Source: Calditrichia bacterium (lineage in GTDB: Bacteria; Calditrichota; Calditrichia; RBG-13-44-9; J042). From it: DNA of 5,472 nucleotides. The DNA lies in the NCBI GenBank assembly GCA_030430345.1, contig JAUIFT010000243.1, positions 1-5,472 of the forward strand. The letters run 5' to 3'. The notes beneath the pieces were generated by a model. That model ran no database searches, was not told the origin of the DNA, and worked only from the letters and a program-made list of their open reading frames with translations. The translations under genes were made by a program, and so were the position numbers. Numbering within the stretch: position 1 is the stretch's first letter; each line of letters begins with the position of its first letter. Shown piece after piece: positions 1 through 5,472 of this stretch.

Positions 1-40
1 ATAATAGGAGAAGGCAAAATAGATGACGGCGATGTCGCAT
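1..40 (-). CDS. Start of an unidentified, probably exported protein (cut by window edge)
   Basis: Only 13 codons are visible, beginning at the ATG at 40: Met, a basic stretch RHRRH, then FCLLLL-type hydrophobic residues. This is the layout of a signal peptide, and the Cys might belong to a lipoprotein signal, though it is too early in the sequence to be sure. A GGAG lies at 47-44, only 3 nt before the ATG, which is short. A well-formed promoter sits at 106-78. The function cannot be told. The alternative is a plus-strand gene tail ending at the TAG at 40-42 (last residues GEGKIDDGDVA), which has no other support. Confidence 0.42.
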   Translation of the reverse strand, partial: MRHRRHLFCLLLL

Positions 41-77
41 AGGCTCCGCTGTTTATGTTGTATGCCGAGAAGATAAG

Positions 78-106
78 ATTAAATTTATCGATAGTTTGCG
101 AGTCAA
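78..106 (-). promoter_or_regulatory. Sigma70-type promoter facing the left-edge gene
   Basis: On the minus strand, TTGACT (106-101) matches the -35 consensus at 5 of 6 bases. TTTAAT (83-78) matches the -10 consensus at 5 of 6 bases. The spacer is exactly 17 nt. Transcription would start near position 71, giving a leader of about 30 nt before the ATG at 40. Confidence 0.5.
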
Positions 107-146
107 CCAACTATGGAGATAATTTTTTCGGAAAAAGGAAGGGAGC

Positions 147-178
147 ATAAAATCCTTCTCCCTGTTGCCAGGGAGAAG
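147..178 (-). terminator. Perfect 10-bp hairpin, probable terminator of the porin operon
   Basis: The arms CTTCTCCCTG (155-164) and CAGGGAGAAG (169-178) pair perfectly around a 4-nt loop. Read on the minus strand the loop is GCAA, a GNRA-type tetraloop, and the stem is followed by GATTTTAT, a short, imperfect U-rich tail. It lies about 200 nt after the porin stop and just before a promoter for the next gene, the expected place for an intrinsic terminator. The weak U-tract is a reservation. The stem followed on the plus strand by GTTGGGGAGAG also resembles dispersed palindromic repeats found in many bacterial genomes. Confidence 0.5.
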
Positions 179-297
179 TTGTTGGGGAGAGAACGTTACA
201 TGATCAGGTATCCTGCCTGACATGGAAAGCTTCTGCTAAATATACGGCAGTCAGAATTAAGATTAAAATGATCTGCTGTCATAAAGTCTATAATTTT

Positions 298-340
298 ATT
301 GTCGGTAAAACAAATAGTGTTGTCATCGTTTTGCGACAAT
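298..340. repeat. Imperfect inverted repeat just after the porin-like gene
   Basis: The arms ATTGTCG (298-304) and CGACAAT (334-340) pair over 7 bp. After a small internal loop (GT opposite G), AAAAC (307-311) and GTTTT (328-332) add 5 bp around a 16-nt loop. It begins about 40 nt after the porin stop. The following minus-strand sequence starts AAAATTATAG, so it is not a typical intrinsic terminator. It may stabilise the mRNA 3' end or be a protein site. A second small stem (CTGC-AAA-GCAG on the minus strand, about 343-352) sits next to it. Confidence 0.45.
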
Positions 341-380
341 CCTGCTTTGCAGAAGGCGGAGATGCTTTTTTTAGAGGCGC

Positions 381-1622
381 TTATGACCCGAACATAAAGG
401 ATATATCCAGACGCAGCTCCGGGTAAGATTCGGTTTTCCCATTGAACTTTTGAATATGGGAACTTCCGTCAAGTTTTATAGCAACTTCATGGACTGGCCG
501 GTATACTGCACCGATAGTCGCTTTGCTAAATTTGCCATCATCGGCATATCCGGCCTCATTATCGCCGCCATAGGTTTTGTTTTGAATGGTTTCGGGGTTC
601 TCGTAATAATCCCATTGCAAGTAGGGAGCGATTTCTCCCAGTGCGGTGCTAATACTATATCCGGAGCGGATATACCAGGTTTGAACCTGATAATTTCCTT
701 CTAAATTAATATTTTCCATAGAAACAGGGGCATCATTATCCAATAAGAAGCGGTTTAGCTGTGCCGCGTTGAGACTAGCATTATTGATAACTTCCATAAC
801 CATATGTGGATCCCGTTCCGCGGTGTGTTTAGAAACCCAGTATTCACTTTGGAATAAAAAACCACCGATTGCAGACTCCAGATAGCCGCCAAAAATATTG
901 AATTTATCCGCTTGCATCCAGGGTAAAACGCCGCTTTTCGGTGACCCTTCCGCCAATCCAACATCCGAGGAGGTTGCCCCGCCGGATGTGTAGCCGGAGG
1001 TGCCAATGGTAATTTTGCCGCCGCTGAAACGCAAGTTGAAATCCCAGGCAAATGGAATCAGGTCTTCTGCGGGGCCGCCTTCGCCATTGTCGGTGGATAT
1101 TCCGTAATTCGCGACAATATTGCTGCCGGTAATCTGTCCGTGCAACATCAGGGTCGTGGTTCGGGAAACGATGAGATGATCGTCGTCAAACAACTCCGGC
1201 GGCTCGATGCCATATAGCAAGGGAAAGGTGTTCAACAGTTCATTATACAAACCGAACTTACGATACATTTTTCCGACGCGAATATTAAAGTATTCGGCAG
1301 CAGAATATTCTCCCCAATAATTTTCAAATTCCGGAGAATCGTCTCCATTGGCACTTAAGTTTACAAAAACTTTGAATCGCTCGTTCAAGTAATGTTGCAG
1401 CATTAGTTTGACAAAAGGATTTGACCATTCCATAACCTCGTTATTATGGATAGTTTCCCCATTTTCGCCAATATTTGGCAAATTAAAGACCTTTTCTCCA
1501 CGGGTGGAAAAAAATCCGTAAATGTTTAAATTGTTCTGCGCGAATAAGGTTGATACAGTGGTTATTAAAAGAAATGTGCAGAACAAAAACGCTCGTGTTT
1601 TGAAAGATATCCATTCGTTCAT
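381..1622 (-). CDS. Predicted outer-membrane beta-barrel (porin-like) protein
   Basis: A 413-residue exported protein. Residues 1-29 form a signal peptide: basic SFKTR, a hydrophobic core FLFCTFLLITT and likely cleavage near LFA-Q (28/29). The mature part is rich in Gly, Tyr, Phe, Trp and Asn and alternates polar and apolar residues as transmembrane beta strands do. Examples are the first strand NLNIYGFFS, FKVFVNLSANGD, YFNIRVGKMYRKFGLYNE (111-128), FNIFGGYLESAIGGFLFQSEYW and IAPYLQWDYY. It closes with a terminal strand ELRLDISFMFG (402-412). The G-x-F/Y...FG-x-Y motif at 117-128 is reminiscent of phosphate-selective (OprO/P-like) and related porins, but the family cannot be fixed by eye. No TonB box or plug domain is visible and the length is too short for a TonB-dependent receptor. 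The start is fixed by AGGAGG. It follows the zinc-ribbon/TonB gene by 33 nt, so cotranscription is likely. Substrate unknown. Confidence 0.85.
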   Translation of the reverse strand: MNEWISFKTRAFLFCTFLLITTVSTLFAQNNLNIYGFFSTRGEKVFNLPNIGENGETIHNNEVMEWSNPFVKLMLQHYLNERFKVFVNLSANGDDSPEFENYWGEYSAAEYFNIRVGKMYRKFGLYNELLNTFPLLYGIEPPELFDDDHLIVSRTTTLMLHGQITGSNIVANYGISTDNGEGGPAEDLIPFAWDFNLRFSGGKITIGTSGYTSGGATSSDVGLAEGSPKSGVLPWMQADKFNIFGGYLESAIGGFLFQSEYWVSKHTAERDPHMVMEVINNASLNAAQLNRFLLDNDAPVSMENINLEGNYQVQTWYIRSGYSISTALGEIAPYLQWDYYENPETIQNKTYGGDNEAGYADDGKFSKATIGAVYRPVHEVAIKLDGSSHIQKFNGKTESYPELRLDISFMFGS

Positions 1623-1628
1623 GTCTTT

Positions 1629-1634
1629 CCTCCT
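1629..1634 (-). promoter_or_regulatory. Strong ribosome binding site of the porin-like gene
   Basis: A full AGGAGG on the minus strand, 6 nt before the ATG at 1622, lies within the 33-nt gap after the upstream gene. It is the best Shine-Dalgarno in the window, suggesting high translation, as expected for an abundant outer-membrane protein. Confidence 0.8.
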
Positions 1635-1655
1635 GGAAGATTTTCCGTGTTGTCC

Positions 1656-3239
1656 TTAACGATAAGTAATAGTTTCCGTGACATTGAATCGAACCGGCTG
1701 CCCGCCCCTGGTCGCCGGTCGGTAGCGATATTTTCTAAAGGTCTCTTCCGATAGTTGCTTCAAGCGTTCATGTTGAGTGGAAGGCGTATCTGGAGAAAAT
1801 ATAGACAATATTTTTACGGCCTCGACAATCCCATTACCATTTACCGTGCATTGCGCTTTAACAATTGCATATCCGCGATGATTCCAGTTTGTAGGGATAC
1901 TGGGCCGCGGCGCTGCAATCTGCTCCTTTTTGCCCTGGTCGGTTTCTCCGATCGTAACTACTGGTAATGGGCGGTTAACCTCTTTTCGTGAAACTGACGT
2001 GCCGGTTGCCGATGCCGTTGCAGAACTACTGCGCTGCTGCTGATGACTGCTTTCTTTAAGGGTTTTGTCCGATAATTTTGCGGAAACTGGCGGCGTGTTA
2101 GCCGGCTGACTTTGCGTGTCCGCGGTTTGCTGCCGGGAAGGTGGAGCGGCAGGCTGGGTATAGTTGGTTTTGACCGTATTCGAACGCGGTTGAGAAGTGC
2201 TGGTATGTTTGGCCGTTTTCGTTCGAACATTATTCTCCAAAGTGGTTCTTTTAGGGGGCGTTTTCTTTACCCTTTTCTTTGGAGTCGTGGATCGGGTGGC
2301 CTCGCGCTGAATGCCTTTCCGTTCGGTAGATGCCACTTCAGTTCGCTTTACTTGATTCTCAAGGAGAACTTCTTCAATTTTCGCCAGAGCGTAAGTATCC
2401 TCCGCATCCAGCAACAGTATCATTTCATAATAAGAAAGAGCGTCATTACTCTGGCCGGATTCTTCGGCGGAAGCTGCAAGCAAAGTAAGATGCCGGGATA
2501 GAATGTGCTGCATTTCAAGCACGGAAGCATCTTCGGGATCGATATCCCTGGCTTGAGTGATAAACATGATGGCATTATTGCCATCTGCGGTTAGAATACG
2601 ATTTTTCTGAAGCGCGTCCCTGGCTTTATCTACCAGTTCGCTGACATGCTTTTTTTGGGCCAATACTAACTTTCGGGCAGCATCCGCCGCTATTTCCGGG
2701 GCTTTCGACTGCTCGGTAACAGTTTGAAATGCCAGGGCTGCATCTGCAAAATTCCGGTTATTGAGGTGAGTTTCCCCTTCGAATAACAGTTGCTGAATGG
2801 CCTGTTCCTGACGTTGTGCAAGCAGAATGTTATCCCGGTTGCTCAGATAATAAAAACCAGCGCCCAGCAGCAGAACAATTAAAGAAAATGCCAGTATCGC
2901 GCCATACTTTCGTTGCCTCGCAAGAGACGCCGGCTGTTTGGCCGCCGGAATATAGTCTTCGACGAATATATTCGCAGAAGGATTCTGGCGAATGTTTTGA
3001 AAACGTTGATCGATCATTTGACCGATATCTTGATTCGCTTCCTGACTCGTAGTTGAAGCTTGTTGAAGATTAGGATTCAATGGAATATTGCTACTGCTTT
3101 GCACCACTGATTCCCGTTTCTGATATCCACCCTGCTCCCAGGCTTTTAACCCTCCTCCCGCAAGCTCCCGATTACATTTTTTGCAGCGTATTAATTCGCT
3201 CCGGTTTAATACGCCGCAATTTGCACATATCTTGCTCAT
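1656..3239 (-). CDS. Zinc-ribbon, single-TM, TPR-like protein with C-terminal TonB-like domain
   Basis: Predicted inner-membrane protein of 527 residues spanning into the periplasm. Residues 5-22 carry paired CxxC motifs (C5, C8, C19, C22), a zinc ribbon. A polar stretch follows, then basic ARQRK and one hydrophobic helix at about 112-132, which places the zinc ribbon in the cytoplasm by the positive-inside rule. Residues 140-295 are Ala/Leu-rich helices in TPR-like spacing (for example LNNRNFADAALAFQ and SGQSNDALSYYEMILLLD). Residues 300-445 are a low-complexity basic Ser/Thr/Pro/Gln linker. Residues 455-527 match the TonB C-terminal pattern: beta strand with GNGIVEAVKIL, then YRYRPATRGGQPV and a final strand. 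The order zinc ribbon, TM, periplasmic TonB-like domain recalls GltJ/AgmX of the Myxococcus gliding machinery; this is an architectural comparison, not an orthology claim. A porin-like gene follows after 33 nt, probably in the same operon. Possible roles are energy transduction or envelope linkage; the function is unproven. Confidence 0.88.
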   Translation of the reverse strand: MSKICANCGVLNRSELIRCKKCNRELAGGGLKAWEQGGYQKRESVVQSSSNIPLNPNLQQASTTSQEANQDIGQMIDQRFQNIRQNPSANIFVEDYIPAAKQPASLARQRKYGAILAFSLIVLLLGAGFYYLSNRDNILLAQRQEQAIQQLLFEGETHLNNRNFADAALAFQTVTEQSKAPEIAADAARKLVLAQKKHVSELVDKARDALQKNRILTADGNNAIMFITQARDIDPEDASVLEMQHILSRHLTLLAASAEESGQSNDALSYYEMILLLDAEDTYALAKIEEVLLENQVKRTEVASTERKGIQREATRSTTPKKRVKKTPPKRTTLENNVRTKTAKHTSTSQPRSNTVKTNYTQPAAPPSRQQTADTQSQPANTPPVSAKLSDKTLKESSHQQQRSSSATASATGTSVSRKEVNRPLPVVTIGETDQGKKEQIAAPRPSIPTNWNHRGYAIVKAQCTVNGNGIVEAVKILSIFSPDTPSTQHERLKQLSEETFRKYRYRPATRGGQPVRFNVTETITYR

Positions 3240-3576
3240 GGCCAATCCTCTGTAGTTTAGGGTTATATTATGTATGTTAGGGGTAAAATAGGCTGGTTGG
3301 ATGTCAAAGAATCTGCATCTAGTTGGTGTGGCAACTATTTAATAGAATGAGTATAAAACGAAGATGTAATATAATAAATACTACGGGGGAAATTGGAGGT
3401 TCTTTTGTCGTTAACCCATTATTATTATTGTAAATATTACGTTGTGTTTTGTCGAAAAATTATGACAGGTTATGAAGAAATACAACTTCGAACCGCTGGA
3501 AACTTCCCGCAGGAATCTAAATTGGACGTATCGTTCGTTGTATAATGCTGCAGAATTTGCCGGAACAGAGAACTGT
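3240..3576. other. AT-rich intergenic region between the two-component pair and the zinc-ribbon/TonB gene
   Basis: Separates the two minus-strand transcription units. No hairpin followed by a U-tract is seen after the regulator stop; the small AACAG/CTGTT hairpin at 3564-3577 overlaps the stop codon and has a GC-containing tail. For the gene starting at 3239, the best minus-strand -10 candidate is TATACT (3355-3350), but its -35 (TTTATT) is poor, so no promoter is assigned. On the plus strand a perfect TATAAT (3370-3375), GGAGG (3395-3399) and a TTG at 3405 open a 46-codon frame ending at 3545; this is discussed as a finding and not called as a gene. A short (ATT)4 run lies at 3418-3429. Nothing resembling an RNA gene was recognised. 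Confidence 0.6.
3246..3251 (-). promoter_or_regulatory. Ribosome binding site that fixes the start of the zinc-ribbon/TonB gene
   Basis: AGAGGA on the minus strand lies 6 nt before the ATG at 3239. It directly abuts an in-frame TTG at 3245, which is far too close to serve as the start. The site therefore favours ATG 3239 and a 527-residue protein beginning MSKICANCG. Confidence 0.75.
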
Positions 3577-4209
3577 TTAGTCGATAAGCCGGTGCTGCAA
3601 TGCATAACGGACGATATCCGCATTGCTTTTCAAGGCAAGCTTTTTAAGGAGCCGGCGGCGATGGGTGCTGACGGAACTGATACTAATAGCCAGGCGGTCG
3701 GCGATATCGGAAAGCGGTTCCCCTTTGGCAATCATAAACATCACCTGCATTTCCCGGGGAGAAAGAGATTCATGTGGGGCTTTTTCCCAGCCGCGATTGA
3801 CGCCTTCAATCAATTGCTGAATGACGGCATCGCTAAAATGTTTTTTCCCGGAAAATACTTTCTGAATCGCCTGCAGAATATCCTCCGGGTCGCAATCTTT
3901 GGTTAGATAACCGGCGGCGCCTGCTTTGATGGCGCGTATTGCATACTGATCTTCGGAATACATACTAAGAATGATGACGGGAATCTCCGGCTTGGCATGT
4001 ACTAACTCCCCGAGAATATCCAGACCGTTCCGGCCGGGCAGGGAAATGTCGAGAATGACCAGATCATAATTTTGCTGCCAAAAATGACCGAGCACTTCCC
4101 GCCCGTCTCGTACCTCATCCACCTGAACATCACCGGGGAGCGTGTCCAGGATCAATTTCAAACCGCTGCGCACAACGGAATGATCATCCGCGATGAGAAT
4201 CTTTTTCAT
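3577..4209 (-). CDS. Response regulator, NarL/FixJ family (REC + LuxR-type HTH)
   Basis: Phosphorylation-controlled DNA-binding transcription regulator of 210 residues, the usual length for the family, and the likely partner of the overlapping kinase. The N-terminal receiver domain (about 2-120) has the acidic pair Asp8-Asp9, phospho-acceptor Asp54 in VILDISLPG, switch residue Ser82 and conserved Lys104 in YLTKD. The C-terminal LuxR-type helix-turn-helix begins at LSPREMQV (149-156), and its recognition helix lies in ISISSVSTHRRRLLKKL (175-191). The domain is complete and ends in YALQHRLID. The ATG at 4209 is supported by an AGAGG site 5 nt upstream, inside the kinase gene, and by the canonical start MKKILIADDH. 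The 26-nt overlap with the kinase suggests translational coupling. Its DNA targets cannot be read from the sequence. The HisKA_3 kinase type matches this regulator family. Confidence 0.97.
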   Translation of the reverse strand: MKKILIADDHSVVRSGLKLILDTLPGDVQVDEVRDGREVLGHFWQQNYDLVILDISLPGRNGLDILGELVHAKPEIPVIILSMYSEDQYAIRAIKAGAAGYLTKDCDPEDILQAIQKVFSGKKHFSDAVIQQLIEGVNRGWEKAPHESLSPREMQVMFMIAKGEPLSDIADRLAISISSVSTHRRRLLKKLALKSNADIVRYALQHRLID

Positions 4210-5472
4210 CTGTGCCTCTGTCTTTATTATACGGAATTTTTATCGTAATACGGGTGCCTTCATTCGGTATTCCCTTTATATCCAAAGTGCCTTCGAAAAT
4301 CCGGACCCGCTCGCGAATGCTGGTGAGCCCGAATGTATCTGCTGGCGTTAAATCATCATTCTGAATGCCGATGCCATCATCGGCGATTGAAAAGCGGAGC
4401 TCACTATCCGTACAATTCAGTTCAACCTGTACATTTTTTGCCCGGGCATGGCGGTAAATATTGGTTAAAGATTCCTGAAAGATTCGAAAAAGATTAATGT
4501 TCAAATCGCCCGGAATTTCCAGATCCGGGGGAGAAACAGCAATGGATACTTTGATATTCGCTCGCTTCTGAAACTCTTCTCCCTGCCAGTGTAAGGCGCT
4601 AACCAAACCAAGGTTATCCAGTACACTGGGACGAAGATCCTGGGAAAGTTTCCGAATTCTTTCTATCGCATATTTTACATTGTCGGACATGCTCTTTAAC
4701 ATTGTCGTAACGTTTTTATTATCATCCGGACAAAGGGATTTTAGAAGATTGATTTCCATTTTTAAGCCGGAAAGCACCTGCCCGAGATCATCATGGATTT
4801 CCCGGGCGATGCGGGTGCGCTCCTCTTCCCGCACTGTTTCCTGATGGTGAGTAAGATTACGTAATTGCTCCTGGGATCGCATCAGTTCCTGTTCGGTTAG
4901 GATGCGCTCATCAATCTCTGCTTTTAATTTTTTATTTGTTTCGTTGAGCCGTTGCGTACGTTCCTCCACACGTTTTTCCAAAGACTCGGCGTATTCACGG
5001 TTTTTTGCTTCCAGCGTCTTTTGTTCCGTAACATCAAAGAAGCTCCATACCCGCCCGACACTTTTACCATTAACATATTGCGGCATCGAATAACGATCGA
5101 TGATGCGCCCGTCTTTAAAATGAAGCTCATCCCGGCTGGTCGCATCTGGCTGATCATAAAGACTGTGTACTTTTTCCAGGAACGCTTCCGGGCTCTTTAG
5201 TCTTAAAATCGCCTCCTCCAGGGCACGTTTATCTTCCCGGGATTCCATAACCGCCCGGGGAATGCCCCACATTTTCAGAAAGTTCCGATTGTTCAGCACC
5301 ATTTCACCGTTATTATTAACAACTAAAATAGCGTTGACGGTAGATTCCAGGGTGGCCTGTAAAAGGGAATTGGCCGTGGTTAGTTCGGCGGTTTGTGCCA
5401 CTACATTTTTTTGTAATTGGCGATTGATTCTTCGTAACCATCGCAGGCGAAACTGGTGCATGCCATAAATCA
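4184..5472 (-). CDS. Sensor histidine kinase (PAS, HisKA_3, HATPase_c), 5' end outside window
   Basis: Senses a signal and phosphorylates the response regulator encoded just downstream. Residues are numbered from the Met at 5461. Residues 1-29 are basic and then helical, ending in a QTAEL motif. Residues 33-147 are a PAS domain ending in a PAC-like SFFDVTEQK. Residues 148-212 are a predicted coiled coil. The HisKA_3 dimerisation helix contains REIHDDLGQ with phospho-acceptor His223. The HATPase_c domain shows an N box (QESLTNIYRHA, Asn334), G1 (DDGIGI, 361-366), G2 (FGLTSIRERV, 377-386) and GTRITIKIP (402-410), so all catalytic motifs look intact. No stop lies between 5461 and the window edge, and codons for Ile-Tyr-Gly precede the Met, so 5461 is probably internal. 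A basic stretch followed by a (Q/R)TAEL helix is typical of the segment after the transmembrane helix in large sensors with periplasmic beta-propeller and Y_Y_Y domains; that input domain is inferred, not seen. The gene end overlaps the regulator start. Confidence 0.95.
   Translation of the reverse strand, partial: IYGMHQFRLRWLRRINRQLQKNVVAQTAELTTANSLLQATLESTVNAILVVNNNGEMVLNNRNFLKMWGIPRAVMESREDKRALEEAILRLKSPEAFLEKVHSLYDQPDATSRDELHFKDGRIIDRYSMPQYVNGKSVGRVWSFFDVTEQKTLEAKNREYAESLEKRVEERTQRLNETNKKLKAEIDERILTEQELMRSQEQLRNLTHHQETVREEERTRIAREIHDDLGQVLSGLKMEINLLKSLCPDDNKNVTTMLKSMSDNVKYAIERIRKLSQDLRPSVLDNLGLVSALHWQGEEFQKRANIKVSIAVSPPDLEIPGDLNINLFRIFQESLTNIYRHARAKNVQVELNCTDSELRFSIADDGIGIQNDDLTPADTFGLTSIRERVRIFEGTLDIKGIPNEGTRITIKIPYNKDRGTDEKDSHRG
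4215..4219 (-). promoter_or_regulatory. Ribosome binding site of the response regulator
   Basis: AGAGG on the minus strand, 5 nt before the ATG at 4209. It lies within the last codons of the kinase gene and supports the overlapping start. Confidence 0.7.

Noticed and set aside
1..42. Plus-strand gene tail ending GEGKIDDGDVA with TAG at 40-42
   Set aside because: The reading is possible, but the promoter, GGAG and signal-like start on the minus strand explain the same bases better. It is kept only as the alternative.
196..282. 28-codon minus-strand frame between the porin-like gene and the hairpin
   Set aside because: No ribosome binding site precedes its ATG and the peptide has no recognisable features.
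2112..2501. 129-codon plus-strand frame inside the zinc-ribbon/TonB gene
   Set aside because: It is antisense to the low-complexity linker and TPR-like region, has arginine/glycine-rich composition typical of shadow frames, and has no upstream signal of its own.
3240..3245. In-frame TTG at 3245 as start of the zinc-ribbon/TonB gene (529 residues)
   Set aside because: The AGAGGA site directly abuts this TTG. The ATG at 3239 has proper spacing and starts right before the zinc ribbon.
3302..3307. Minus-strand TTGACA as -35 of the zinc-ribbon/TonB gene
   Set aside because: No acceptable -10 lies 16-18 nt downstream (ACCCCT at 17 nt). The TATTTT nearby is only 11 nt away.
3564..3577. AACAG/CTGTT hairpin at the regulator stop as a terminator
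   Set aside because: The stem is only 5 bp, overlaps the stop codon and is not followed by a U-tract.
3472..3906. 144-codon plus-strand frame over the end of the response regulator
   Set aside because: It runs mostly antisense to a complete, well-recognised receiver/HTH protein and shows no recognisable domain, so it is a shadow frame.

Overview
The window is a bacterial chromosomal segment, AT-leaning (estimated by eye, not computed), in which every well-supported gene lies on the minus strand. An outer-membrane-type barrel protein with a signal peptide and a protein ending in a TonB-like domain point to a diderm (Gram-negative) bacterium. A near-consensus sigma70-type promoter at the left edge and clear Shine-Dalgarno sites argue mildly against a typical Bacteroidota genome. 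A phylum such as Calditrichota, KSB1 or a relative would fit, but that is a guess.

In transcription order (right to left) the layout is as follows. (1) 5472-4184 is the 3' part of a sensor histidine kinase gene with PAS, coiled-coil, HisKA_3 and HATPase_c parts; its reading frame is still open at the window edge. (2) 4209-3577 is a NarL/FixJ-type response regulator whose start overlaps the kinase end by 26 nt, giving a classical cognate pair. (3) 3576-3240 is an AT-rich intergenic stretch with no clear terminator or promoter. (4) 3239-1656 is an unusual fusion: N-terminal zinc ribbon, one membrane helix, TPR-like helical region, long Ser/Thr/Pro/Gln/Lys-rich linker and a C-terminal TonB-like domain. 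(5) 1622-381 is a predicted outer-membrane beta-barrel (porin-like) protein, 33 nt after the fusion gene and probably in the same operon. (6) 380-41 holds two inverted repeats, one of them a perfect 10-bp stem that may be the operon terminator, then a well-spaced -35/-10 promoter. (7) 40-1 appears to be the start of another minus-strand gene with a signal-peptide-like N-terminus, cut by the window edge.

How they may work together: the kinase and regulator would form one signalling unit whose input domain lies outside the window. The zinc-ribbon/TonB protein looks like an envelope-spanning protein that links a cytoplasmic zinc-binding head to the periplasm or outer membrane. Its pairing with a barrel protein suggests a trans-envelope module. 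Nothing in the sequence shows that the regulator controls that module; this is only a neighbourhood inference. The zinc-ribbon/TPR/TonB fusion next to a plug-less barrel is the most interesting part of the window.
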